DNA from: Paraburkholderia heleia NBRC 101817
GTDB taxonomy: Bacteria > Pseudomonadota > Gammaproteobacteria > Burkholderiales > Burkholderiaceae
Assembly (NCBI RefSeq): GCF_000739775.1
Contig: NZ_BBJH01000007.1
Span: 279,123 to 343,122 of the forward strand
Reading direction: 5' to 3'
Length of the DNA: 64,000 bases
This document shows, piece by piece, positions 39,014 to 47,060 of this stretch. Both the position numbers and the translations under genes were made by a program. The notes beneath the pieces are model-generated. The model was not told where the DNA came from. It worked only from the letters and a program-made list of their open reading frames with translations, and did not search any database. Every line of letters begins with the position of its first letter. The stretch's first letter is position 1.

Positions 39014-39960
39014 CGGCGAATCCTGCGCGCGGCGGGCTGCGGCGCGCGCCAGCCCAGTTCCTGCGAAATCGCACGCGCCTCGCGCTGCACGACTGGAATC
39101 AGTTCGTCCATGCGCTCGAGCGGCATGTAGGGAATCGTGCTCGCCACCGAAAGCGCCGCCACGATCGCACCCGAAGCGTCGCGCACCGGCGCCGCGACGC
39201 AGCGGATCGAAATTTCGTTCTCCTCCAGATCGAACGTGTACCCGCCCGCGGAGTAAGTCGCCATGCGCTTGAGGAAGGTCTCGGGTTCGAGGCTGTGATC
39301 GGGACGGAAGCTCACGCCCGCGAGCGCGCGGCGCGACGCGTCGAACAGGTCGCGCCACGATTGCGGCGCGAGGTCGAGCATCATCGCCTTGCCGATGCCC
39401 GTGGACGCGAGCGGCATGCGGTGCCCCACGCGCGAGCGCATTTCGAGGCCTCGCTGGCCGGGAATCTTGTCGATGTACAGCACGTCGTCGCCGTCGCGCA
39501 CGCCGAGGTGGATCGTGTCGAGCGTTTCGTCGGCGAGCGCCTGCAGATGCGCTCGGGCAACGGCCGTGAGCGGCATCTGCTCGAGCGCGATGGTGCCGAG
39601 TTCGATGAGCTTCGGCCCGAGCAGGTAGCCGCCCTGCACCTGGCGCAGGTAGCGCGCCTGCACGAGGCTCGAAACCAGGCGGTGGGTGGTGCTGCGCGTC
39701 GTGCCGAGCACCGCGCCGAACGAGCGCAGGTCGCGCACGCCGGCGGCGGCCGCTTCGAGGATTGCGAGGCCGCGCAGGAGCGTCTGGGTGCCGGCCTGCT
39801 GCATCGAGCCGTCGAGCAACGTGCTCGCGACGCCGATTTCATCGGCGGCGGGACGGGCTTTCGGTTGCGCTGGCGCGGAGGCGGTTGCCGCGGCGTTTTG
39901 CACGGGCGCGGCCTCGTCGGGAAGGTTCGCGGCGAGAGCGGAAGACATCGCTTTGTTCAT
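39010..39960 (-). CDS. IclR-family regulator of the galactose/galactonate cluster
   Basis: A 316-residue regulator. After an Ala/Pro-rich N-terminal tail of about 60 residues comes the winged helix (LLRGLAILEAAAAGVRDLRS, TTRSTTHRLVSSLVQARYLR) and then the IclR effector domain (LGVRDGDDVLYIDKIPGQRG, HRMPLASTGIGKAMM, ISIRCVAAPVRDASGAIVAA). Family members sense sugar acids and repress or activate linked genes. It is the first gene of the cluster and is coupled to dgoK by a 4-nt overlap. A Met four codons in is an equally possible start. Confidence 0.9.
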   Translation of the reverse strand: MNKAMSSALAANLPDEAAPVQNAAATASAPAQPKARPAADEIGVASTLLDGSMQQAGTQTLLRGLAILEAAAAGVRDLRSFGAVLGTTRSTTHRLVSSLVQARYLRQVQGGYLLGPKLIELGTIALEQMPLTAVARAHLQALADETLDTIHLGVRDGDDVLYIDKIPGQRGLEMRSRVGHRMPLASTGIGKAMMLDLAPQSWRDLFDASRRALAGVSFRPDHSLEPETFLKRMATYSAGGYTFDLEENEISIRCVAAPVRDASGAIVAALSVASTIPYMPLERMDELIPVVQREARAISQELGWRAPQPAARRIRR

Positions 39961-40001
39961 GGCGAGGGCGATGAAGGGAGACGATCGAAAGGCGCGTGCC
40001 G

Positions 40002-40112
40002 TCAGGCGGCGCGCGAACCGTGCTTCGGGAGACGGCCTGGCGCGCGGGCAGCCGGGGCTCGGACAGGTAGCGGCGGGCGGCGCGTGGCCGCGCAAAGCGC
40101 TGGCTGAAGCAT
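40002..40112 (-). CDS. Possible 36-residue leader peptide upstream of iclR
   Basis: An ATG at 40112 is preceded by a strong AAAGGAG site 9 nt upstream and opens a 36-codon frame (MLQPALCAATRRPPLPVRAP...) that stops 42 bp before the iclR start. The peptide is Ala/Pro/Arg-rich with no recognised domain. The strong ribosome site, better than that of iclR itself, is the only support; it may be chance. Confidence 0.3.
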   Translation of the reverse strand: MLQPALCAATRRPPLPVRAPAARAPGRLPKHGSRAA

Positions 40113-40231
40113 GGCGAATGTCTCCTTTGCGGTCCGGTTCGCTCCGCGCCTTGCGCGTGCCCCGGATTTGTCTGGGTCTGCCGACAGTGCCTGTCGGATG
40201 GCTGGATTGTAGGCAGGTTTTTTCGAGTTCT

Positions 40232-40262
40232 CCAATATGTGATTGGGTCGCTCATATATTGG
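40232..40262. promoter_or_regulatory. Candidate IclR operator
   Basis: Inverted repeat CCAATAT - 17 nt - ATATTGG in an AT-rich patch about 270 bp before iclR, in an otherwise GC-rich sequence. Position and symmetry suit autoregulation and control of the dgo-ara cluster. Confidence 0.45.
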
Positions 40263-40341
40263 GAAATTTGGCGAAACGGCCGCCCTCTGTCGAAACGGCT
40301 AACGAGGGACAGAACCTGCTTCCGTGACGGCCACACGCAAG

Positions 40342-40373
40342 AAAAAACGGCTGCCGGATAACTCCGGCAGCCG
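40342..40373 (-). terminator. Terminator after ridA
   Basis: Perfect 11-bp stem CGGCTGCCGGA / TCCGGCAGCCG with a 4-nt loop, followed on the minus strand by six T residues, 36 bp after the ridA stop. Confidence 0.92.
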
Positions 40374-40408
40374 CTTCCTGTCACGCCGCGCGCAATTGCG
40401 CCGCGCCG

Positions 40409-40798
40409 TTACTTCCCGGCCGGCGCCTTGTAGGCCACGCAATCGATTTCGACCTTGCAGTCCACCACCATGCTCGACTGCACGCAGGCGCGTGCCGGCG
40501 GATGCTCGCCGAAATACTCGCGGAACACCTTGTTGAACGAGGTGAAGTCGCGCGCGTCGTCGAGCCATACGCCGCAGCGCACCACGTGCTCCGCGCCATA
40601 GCCCGCTTCCTTGAGGATCGCGAAAAGATTCTGGATGGCCTTGTGCGACTGCTCGACGATGCCGCCGTTGATCACCTCGCCGCCTTCCATCGGCGTCTGG
40701 CCCGAGACGTACAGCCAGCCGTCGGCTTCCACGGCGCGCGCGAACGGCAGATGTTGTCCGCCCTGGCCCTTGCCGCCTTCCGCTCCAATTCGTTTCAT
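40409..40798 (-). CDS. ridA: RidA-family reactive-intermediate deaminase
   Basis: RidA proteins hydrolyse the enamine/imine intermediates released by PLP-dependent dehydratases. The 129-residue trimer subunit has the conserved LYVSGQTPMEGG, GGIVEQSHKAIQNLFAIL, and the substrate-binding Arg in PPARACVQSSM, with VEIDCVAYKA at the end. AAAGGAG lies 7 nt before the ATG. It is last in the minus-strand transcript behind the D-aminoacylase. Close to it, across the RpiR regulator, is a PLP D-amino-acid dehydratase-like enzyme whose product it may clear. Confidence 0.92.
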   Translation of the reverse strand: MKRIGAEGGKGQGGQHLPFARAVEADGWLYVSGQTPMEGGEVINGGIVEQSHKAIQNLFAILKEAGYGAEHVVRCGVWLDDARDFTSFNKVFREYFGEHPPARACVQSSMVVDCKVEIDCVAYKAPAGK

Positions 40799-40882
40799 CG
40801 TTTGCTCCTTTGAGATCGTGCGGCGCGCGCAACTTGTTGGGCCGCGTGCGCCGGGGGTCGAAATTCGATAGATAAAGCCTGC

Positions 40883-42364
40883 TTAAAAGGCGTTCGCCTC
40901 GGCCTGCGCCTCGCGTTTGCCGCGCGCGACGAAGTGGCCCGCGCGTTCGCCCGTGGGTTGCCCGTCGCGGTACGAGAGCACGCCGTTCACCCATACCGCG
41001 TCGATGCCTTCGGCCACCTGCTGCGGCTTGTCGAAGGTCGCCGCGTCGCGCACCTTCGCGGGGTCGAACAACACGAGGTCGGCATGCCAGCCCACGTGCA
41101 CCTCGCCGCGCTGCGAAAGACCGAAGCGCCGCGCCGAAAGGCCCGTCATCTTGCGCACCGCCTCTTCGAGCGGCAGCAAGGCCGCGTCGCGCGCGTAGTG
41201 CCCGAGCACGCGCGGAAATGCGCCCCACAGGCGCGGATGCGGCAGCGGATCGTTGGGCAGTCCATCCGAGCCGACCATCGTGGCCGGATGCGAAAGAATG
41301 CGGCGCACGTCGTCTTCGGACATGTTGTGGTACACGGCGCCCGCCGGCTGCAGACGCTTGCCCGCTTCCTGCTGCGACACGCCCCACTCGGCCGCGATGT
41401 CCTTGATGAGCTTGCCTGCCTGCTCCGGGTGCGGCGTGGACCACGTGATCGTGATGTCGATGTCGCCCGTCACCTGCTTGAGATCCAAAGTGGAAGAGCT
41501 GCGGCTATACGGATAGCAGTCGCAGCCGACCGGCTGATACTTGCGCGCGCTTTCGAGCGACGCGAGCACCTCCGCGCTGCGCCCCCAGTTGGACGGGCCC
41601 GCGCACTTCAAATGCGAGATCACCACCGGCACACGCGCCTGCTGGCCGATGTGGTAGGCCTCGTTCATCGCCTCGAGAATCGCGTCGAACTCCGTGCGCA
41701 TGTGCGTCGTGTAGAGCGCGCCGGCGGCGGCGAGCGGCTGGGCGAGCGAGGCGACCTCTTCGGTCGAAGCCTCGAACGCCGAGCCGTATGCGAGGCCCGT
41801 GGAAAGGCCGAGCGCGCCGTGCGCGAGCGCGTCTTCGAGCTGCGCGCGCATGGCCGCGATCTCGTCGCCGGTGGCGGCGCGCTTCAAGTCGTTCATGTGG
41901 TTGTTGCGCAGCGCCGTATGGCCGATCAGCGCGCCCACGTTCACGGCGGGCCGCGCCGCGTTGACCGCGTCGACGTACGCGGCGAAGGTCGGATAGCTGA
42001 ACGCATCGCGTTCGCCGAGCAGGTTCATCGGGTCGGGGGGATCGCCCTTGAGCGTCACCGGCGAGGCGCTGATCCCGCAGTTGCCGACCACCACCGTCGT
42101 CACCCCCTGGCTGATCTTGGGCAGCATCTGCGGCGCGCGGATCACGTGCGTGTCGTCGTGCGTATGGACGTCGATGAAACCCGGCGCGAGCGCGCGGGCG
42201 TTGGCCTCGATCACCGCTTCCGCGAGCCAGTTCGACAGGTTGCCGATCGCGACGATGCGGCCGTCGCGCAGCGCCACGTCGCGCTCGACGGGCGGCGCTC
42301 CGGTGCCATCGTAAAGCATGGCGCCGACGATCAGCGTGTCGGCGGCTTCGGGGTGCGAATGCAT
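40883..42364 (-). CDS. N-acyl-D-amino-acid deacylase (D-aminoacylase)
   Basis: An amidohydrolase that releases D-amino acids from their N-acyl forms. The start at 42364 (MHSHPEAADTLIVGAMLYDG) has GAGGAG 6 nt upstream; the product has 493 residues, normal for the family. The metal site is shown by PGFIDVHTHDDTHV, the GNCGISA cysteine (a zinc ligand in this group), His in YTTHMRTEFD and His in VVISHLKCAGPSNWG. MVGSDGLPNDPLPHPRLWGA is the late catalytic Asp/His region. It is 34 bp after an RpiR regulator and 84 bp before ridA. Confidence 0.93.
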   Translation of the reverse strand: MHSHPEAADTLIVGAMLYDGTGAPPVERDVALRDGRIVAIGNLSNWLAEAVIEANARALAPGFIDVHTHDDTHVIRAPQMLPKISQGVTTVVVGNCGISASPVTLKGDPPDPMNLLGERDAFSYPTFAAYVDAVNAARPAVNVGALIGHTALRNNHMNDLKRAATGDEIAAMRAQLEDALAHGALGLSTGLAYGSAFEASTEEVASLAQPLAAAGALYTTHMRTEFDAILEAMNEAYHIGQQARVPVVISHLKCAGPSNWGRSAEVLASLESARKYQPVGCDCYPYSRSSSTLDLKQVTGDIDITITWSTPHPEQAGKLIKDIAAEWGVSQQEAGKRLQPAGAVYHNMSEDDVRRILSHPATMVGSDGLPNDPLPHPRLWGAFPRVLGHYARDAALLPLEEAVRKMTGLSARRFGLSQRGEVHVGWHADLVLFDPAKVRDAATFDKPQQVAEGIDAVWVNGVLSYRDGQPTGERAGHFVARGKREAQAEANAF

Positions 42365-42398
42365 ACGCGTCTCCTCAGAATAGCTCTCGGTTCGACGC

Positions 42399-43331
42399 TC
42401 AGTCACCGAGCGGCTGGCGTTCGCCACCGCCCCGATGCGCGTCCAGCGTGTGCTTCATGCGGCGCAGCAGCTCGCGGCTTGCTTCGGGTTGCGCGAGCGC
42501 CAGCTCGGTCACGAGTACGTCGAGTGCCATCATCATCGCGTAACGCGACGACGACGGCTTGTAGATGAAATCGGTCTCGCTCGCGACGATCGGCACGAGC
42601 CAGTCGGCGAGCGCGGCGAGCGGCGAGGCTGGCGCGGTGAGCGCGACGAGCTTCGCGCCGTAGTCGCGCGCGATGCGGCACGCGTCGACGAGTTCGGGCA
42701 CGCGCCCTGTTACGGAAAGCGCGAGCACCACGTCATCGGACGACAGGGTGCTCGCCACCATGCGCTGCAGCAGGCTATCCTGGTACGACGCCACCGGACG
42801 GCCCAGGCGCACGAGGCGAAAGCGCATTTCGTCGGCGAGCGCGCTCGAGCCGCCGCCCATGCCGAACACGTAGATCATGCGCGCCTGCGCCAGCGTCGCG
42901 GCGGCCTGCGCAAACGGCGCCTGGCACAGCAGTTCGTGATTGCGCGCGAGCGCCGTGTGAATTTCGTCGTAGACGCGCGTGGCGAGCGGTTCGGCTTCGG
43001 CAGCGGCATCGGCGGCACGCAGCTTGCCCGCGCCTTCGGAAGCGCCGTCGGCCCCGCCGCGCAGGAAGCGCTCGCCCACGGCGGCTGCCTGAGCGAGCCG
43101 CAGCTTGAGTTCGCGCACGTCCTGACAGCCCACCGCCTTCGCAAAGCGCGTAACGGAGGCGATGCTCACGCCCGCGCGCTGCGCCAGCTCGCCGATGCTC
43201 GCGCGCGCGGCGCTGGCAAGATCGTCGAGAATGAGCGCGGCCACGTCGCGCTCGGCCGGACGCAGTTCGGGCACGCATTGCGCAATACGCGCGACGATGT
43301 CGAAGCGGGCCGGATCGGCGGCAGTGTGCAT
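42399..43331 (-). CDS. RpiR/MurR-family regulator with SIS domain
   Basis: A 310-residue regulator with an N-terminal RpiR helix-turn-helix (LRPAERDVAALILDDLASAA, IGELAQRAGVSIASVTRFAK) and a C-terminal SIS sugar-phosphate domain (ARMIYVFGMGGGSSALADEM, LSSDDVVLALSVTGRVPELV). It heads the operon with D-aminoacylase and ridA and is divergent from the D-amino-acid dehydratase gene, so it probably controls both. The effector is unknown; the SIS fold hints at a phosphorylated or amino-sugar ligand. The start at 43331 fits the domain start but has a weak ribosome site. Confidence 0.9.
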   Translation of the reverse strand: MHTAADPARFDIVARIAQCVPELRPAERDVAALILDDLASAARASIGELAQRAGVSIASVTRFAKAVGCQDVRELKLRLAQAAAVGERFLRGGADGASEGAGKLRAADAAAEAEPLATRVYDEIHTALARNHELLCQAPFAQAAATLAQARMIYVFGMGGGSSALADEMRFRLVRLGRPVASYQDSLLQRMVASTLSSDDVVLALSVTGRVPELVDACRIARDYGAKLVALTAPASPLAALADWLVPIVASETDFIYKPSSSRYAMMMALDVLVTELALAQPEASRELLRRMKHTLDAHRGGGERQPLGD

Positions 43332-43458
43332 GACAGGGAGTCTGTTAATAAATAACAATTCACGAAGCGATGTTACTTTGTGTACTATCTTCGAGTCAAC
43401 GCCGGCACCTGAGACTCCGGCGGAGCTGGGACGCATGAAGCATATGGAGCGAAGGGAA

Positions 43459-44739
43459 ATGAAAGTTACAAACTATCAGAGTGCAACGATCGACCCGAAC
43501 AGCAAGGGCCTTGGCAACGTACCCGGTGCGAGCGTGCCGCTCGGGGACGCCGGGCGGCTCGAATGGAATTTACTCGAAGAGGACGTGAGCCTGCCCGCTG
43601 CGGTGCTGTATGCCGAGCGCGTCGAGCACAACCTCAAATGGATGCAGGACTTCGTCACGCGCTATGGCGTGAAGCTCGCGCCGCACGGCAAGACGACGAT
43701 GGCGCCGCAGCTCTTTCGCCGCCAGATCGAAACCGGCGCGTGGGGCATCACGCTCGCCACGGCGCACCAGACGCGCGCCGCCTACCGCGGCGGCATCTCG
43801 CGCGTGCTGATGGCGAACCAGCTCGTGGGCCGCCGCAACATGGCGATCATCGCCGAGTTGCTCAGCGACGCGAGCTTCGAGTTCTTCTGCCTCGTCGACT
43901 CGGTGGAAGGCGTGGAGCACCTGGGCGAGTTTTTCCGCGCGTCGGGCCGCACGCTGCAGGTGCTGCTCGAACTGGGCGTGCCGCGCGGCCGCACTGGCGT
44001 GCGCGACACCGACACGCGCAATGCCGTGCTCGCGGCGATCGCGCGCTATCCCGACTCGCTCAAGCTGGCGGGCGTGGAAATCTACGAGGGCATCCTCAAG
44101 GAAGAAAGCGAAGTGCGCACCTTCCTGCGCGACGCGCTGAACGTCACCCAGGAACTGGCCGCCGCCGGCCGCTTCGCGCGTACGCCCGCGCTGCTTTCGG
44201 GCGCGGGCTCGGCGTGGTACGACATCGTCGCGCAAGAGTTCGCGCCGGCCACGCAGGCGGGCGCAATCGACGTGGTGCTGCGCCCCGGCTGCTACGTGAC
44301 GCACGACGTGGGCGTCTACAAGCAGGCTCAGTCGCAGATCCTCACGCGCAACCCCGTGGCGCGCGAGATGGGCGTGGCGCTGCTGCCCGCGCTGCAGCTC
44401 TGGGCCTATGTGCAGTCGATTCCGGAGCCGGGCCGCGCCATCATCGGCTTCGGCAAGCGCGACGCCGCGTTCGACGCGGGCTTTCCGGAGCCGTCGCGCC
44501 ACTATCGCCCCGCGAACGGCGGCGCGCCGCGCGAAGTGGCGGCAAGCGAAGGCTGGGAGGTGTTCCAGATGATGGATCAGCACGCCTACCTGAAGATTCC
44601 GGCGGGCGCGGACCTCAAGGTCGGCGACATGATCGCGTTCGACATCTCGCACCCCTGCCTCACGTTCGACAAGTGGCGTCAGGTGCTGATGGTCGACGCG
44701 AAATATCGCGTGACGGAAGTGATCGAGACGTTCTTCTGA
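43459..44739 (+). CDS. DSD1/D-threonine-aldolase-fold PLP enzyme (D-amino-acid dehydratase/deaminase)
   Basis: A fold-type III PLP enzyme of 426 residues from 43459. The N-terminal alanine-racemase-like barrel carries the PLP lysine in KLAPHGKTTMAPQLF. The C-terminal domain has ISHPCLTFDKW, whose His and Cys are the zinc ligands of eukaryotic-type D-serine dehydratase. Other matches are LPAAVLYAERVEHNLKWMQD and LLSGAGSAWYDIVAQE. Such enzymes deaminate D-serine or D-threonine to keto acids. Next to a D-aminoacylase, ridA and the RpiR regulator it forms a D-amino-acid use module. Substrate choice is not readable. Confidence 0.9.
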   Translation: MKVTNYQSATIDPNSKGLGNVPGASVPLGDAGRLEWNLLEEDVSLPAAVLYAERVEHNLKWMQDFVTRYGVKLAPHGKTTMAPQLFRRQIETGAWGITLATAHQTRAAYRGGISRVLMANQLVGRRNMAIIAELLSDASFEFFCLVDSVEGVEHLGEFFRASGRTLQVLLELGVPRGRTGVRDTDTRNAVLAAIARYPDSLKLAGVEIYEGILKEESEVRTFLRDALNVTQELAAAGRFARTPALLSGAGSAWYDIVAQEFAPATQAGAIDVVLRPGCYVTHDVGVYKQAQSQILTRNPVAREMGVALLPALQLWAYVQSIPEPGRAIIGFGKRDAAFDAGFPEPSRHYRPANGGAPREVAASEGWEVFQMMDQHAYLKIPAGADLKVGDMIAFDISHPCLTFDKWRQVLMVDAKYRVTEVIETFF

Positions 44740-44772
44740 GCGCGGCGCCTCGTTGAAAACGGCGCTGCGGGC

Positions 44773-45249
44773 TCAGCCCGCTTCGGGCCCGGCCTCTTGG
44801 GCCTGCGCGAGCGCAGCCCCCGCCGCGGCTGCCTCGCCGATGCGCGCCTCCATCAGCCCCAACGCGCCCGATAGCGCCGAGAGCGCATCGTCGGGCAGCG
44901 ACATCGTCACGTTCAGGAACGCGGTGCGGCGCGGCAGGCCCTCTTCGGTCACGGCGCGGCCGGCGTCGGTCAGCGTCACGTTGGTGATGCGGTTGTCGCG
45001 CTCGTCGGCACGGCGCGCGATCCAGCCGAGCGACTCCAGCGCCTTCAACTGGCGCGTGAGCGCGCCCGGGTCCACGCGCAGCCGCTCGACGAGCCGCTTT
45101 TGCGACGACTCGCCGTCCTGCTCGTAAAGCGCGAGCAGAATGCGCCAGCGCGGCAGCGGATGGCCGACCTGCGCCTCGAACGCCGACATGAACGCCCGGT
45201 AGGTCCGTCCAAACTGCTGCATGATGGCGATGCGATCCTGAATTTCCAT
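44773..45249 (-). CDS. MarR-family regulator
   Basis: A 158-residue winged-helix dimer subunit starting MEIQDRIAIMQQFGRTYRAF (AGGAAA 9 nt upstream). The DNA-binding part is HPLPRWRILLALYEQDGESS, QKRLVERLRVDPGALTRQLK, then the wing LGWIARRADERDNRITNVTL. The C-terminus is an Ala-rich helix for dimerisation. It lies 95 bp downstream of an MFS exporter on the same strand and probably represses it in response to a small aromatic or drug-like ligand (family knowledge). Confidence 0.9.
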   Translation of the reverse strand: MEIQDRIAIMQQFGRTYRAFMSAFEAQVGHPLPRWRILLALYEQDGESSQKRLVERLRVDPGALTRQLKALESLGWIARRADERDNRITNVTLTDAGRAVTEEGLPRRTAFLNVTMSLPDDALSALSGALGLMEARIGEAAAAGAALAQAQEAGPEAG

Positions 45250-45344
45250 GCTGTGTTTTCCTGCCGGCCTCATTGCCGCGCGTTTGCCGGTGCCCGTGGT
45301 GTCCGGCCGGTATCCGTGCCGGTGCCCGCCAGGGGCGCAACGCC

Positions 45345-46940
45345 TCAATCCGCGTGAATCACGGGTTCCACCTTGCGCTGCAGCCTGACCGGCGGCACGC
45401 GCCGGGTTTGCCAGATCGACACCACCGCGATCGCCGCCGCCACGGCAATGCCCAGGTGAATCGCGCCCACGAGCGCCTCGCGCGCGGCTTCGAGCAGCGG
45501 CGCGCCATTATGCCCGGCGTGCGCGAGATCGGCGATAAGCGTTGCCTGCGCGTCGCGGTTGATGAGGATCTGCGGGTCGGCGAGCTGCGGCAGCCAGTGC
45601 GTGGCGTGATCGGCGTCCAGCGCGCGTTGCACGCCGCTCGAATAGAGCTGCGTGACCATCGTGCCGGTGAGCGCCGTGCCGATCATGCCGCCGATCATCC
45701 GCAGCGACTGCAACAGCGCGGTGGCGATGCCCAGATGCTCGCGCCCCGCCGTTTGCTGCGCGAACACGGTGAGGTTCGGCATGACAAAGCCAAGGCCGAT
45801 GCCAGCCAGGATCATGAGCGCCATGAGCAGGCCGCGCGGCGTGTTGCGCGTGGCGAGCGCCACGGCAAGGCACGCTGCCGCGATCATCGCGAAACCGATG
45901 TAAAGCATCAGATTCGGATGGCGGATGCGTGAGACGATGCGTCCGTTCGCGATACTGCCTATCGTGATGAACACCACGAGCGGGGTGATGACGACGCCCG
46001 CTTCCTTCGGCGTCATGCCGAAGCCGCCCTGGAACAGGAGCGGCGCGTAGAACAGCAGCGAAAACATTGTGAAGCCGCCCAGCACGGCGAGCGTGAAGAG
46101 CGCGTTCAGGCTCGCGTTGCGGAACATGTCGACGGGCAGGATGGCCTGCGGGCAGCGCCGCTCCCATTGCCAGAGCGCCCAGCCGGCCGCCAGCGCGAGG
46201 GCGAGCAGGCCGATGGCCGAAGCGGTGAAACCGCGCCCCGGCAGACGTTCCACGAAAAGCTGCAGGCTGCCGAGCGCGACCGCGATGAGGAGCGCGCCCG
46301 GCCAGTCGAGCCGCATGCGCGCCTCGTGCGCGACATGGCGCAGATGCGGCAGATACTTCCAGACGAAAAACAGCGAAAGCAGGCCAACGGGCAGATTCAC
46401 GTAAAACACGGAACGCCAGCCGTAGTACTGCGTGAGAAAGCCGCCGAGCGACGGCCCGACCGCATTGGCGATACCGAATGCGGAACTCATGAGTACCTGC
46501 CAGCGCAGGCGCACGACCGAATCGGGGAAGAGATCGGGAATGCACGCGAACGCCGTGCCGACCAGCATGCCGCCGCCGATGCCTTGCAAGCCGCGCGCGA
46601 TCACGAGGAACAGCATGCTGTTGGCCGCGCCGCACAGCACGGAAGCACCGGTGAAGACGACAATCGACGCGATCACGAACGGCTTGCGCCCGTAATAGTC
46701 GCCGAGCCGCCCAAAAATGGGGACGGTGATGACCGAGGTGAGCAGATAGGACGTGGCGACCCACGCGTAAAGCTCGAAGCCGCGCAGTTCGGCGACGATG
46801 GTCGGCAGCGCAGTGCCAACGACGGTCTGGTCGAGCGCAACGAGCATCGTCACGAACGAGACGCCGAGCATCGCGAGCAGCGACTCCCGGAACGGCAGAA
46901 CCTGCCCGCTCGAATGGTGGGCGGCGGTATGAACGGCCAT
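45345..46940 (-). CDS. MFS multidrug exporter, DHA2 (14-TMS) family
   Basis: A 531-residue antiporter with about 14 predicted helices. Motif A appears as GRLGDYYGRKPFVIASIVVF and motif C-like residues as GIANAVGPSLGGFLTQYYGW. The DHA2 marker LDQTVVGTALPTIVAEL is at the N-terminus. The start at 46940 (MAVHTAAHHSSGQVL) is preferred over a TTG ten codons upstream. It should export drugs or toxic organics with proton antiport. The MarR gene follows it, and a 12-bp palindrome lies 19 bp before its ATG. Confidence 0.92.
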   Translation of the reverse strand: MAVHTAAHHSSGQVLPFRESLLAMLGVSFVTMLVALDQTVVGTALPTIVAELRGFELYAWVATSYLLTSVITVPIFGRLGDYYGRKPFVIASIVVFTGASVLCGAANSMLFLVIARGLQGIGGGMLVGTAFACIPDLFPDSVVRLRWQVLMSSAFGIANAVGPSLGGFLTQYYGWRSVFYVNLPVGLLSLFFVWKYLPHLRHVAHEARMRLDWPGALLIAVALGSLQLFVERLPGRGFTASAIGLLALALAAGWALWQWERRCPQAILPVDMFRNASLNALFTLAVLGGFTMFSLLFYAPLLFQGGFGMTPKEAGVVITPLVVFITIGSIANGRIVSRIRHPNLMLYIGFAMIAAACLAVALATRNTPRGLLMALMILAGIGLGFVMPNLTVFAQQTAGREHLGIATALLQSLRMIGGMIGTALTGTMVTQLYSSGVQRALDADHATHWLPQLADPQILINRDAQATLIADLAHAGHNGAPLLEAAREALVGAIHLGIAVAAAIAVVSIWQTRRVPPVRLQRKVEPVIHAD

Positions 46941-46958
46941 TTTTTGATCCAGCAACAG

Positions 46959-46970
46959 TTGACGCGTCAA
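46959..46970. promoter_or_regulatory. Candidate MarR operator before the MFS exporter
   Basis: Perfect palindrome TTGACGCGTCAA just upstream of the exporter start, in the divergent region with the EcsC gene. The symmetry and position fit a MarR-dimer site, and the TTGA half is typical for the family. Confidence 0.5.
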
Positions 46971-47060
46971 AGATTGGTCATCATAGCACGGTCCGATCCA
47001 CTACACTGGCGTGTCTGACGGCGGCGATGCCTTCGCCGTTGCCGACAATCCGGGAGCGCA

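Larger units (their letters stand above)
39961..40408. other. Upstream region of the iclR-dgoK cluster and end of ridA
   Basis: A 448-bp region without a firm protein gene. It contains the ridA terminator (40348-40373), an AT-rich inverted repeat at 40232-40262 that may be the IclR operator, and a possible 36-codon leader ORF at 40002-40112. The promoter for the minus-strand sugar cluster must lie here. Confidence 0.55.
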
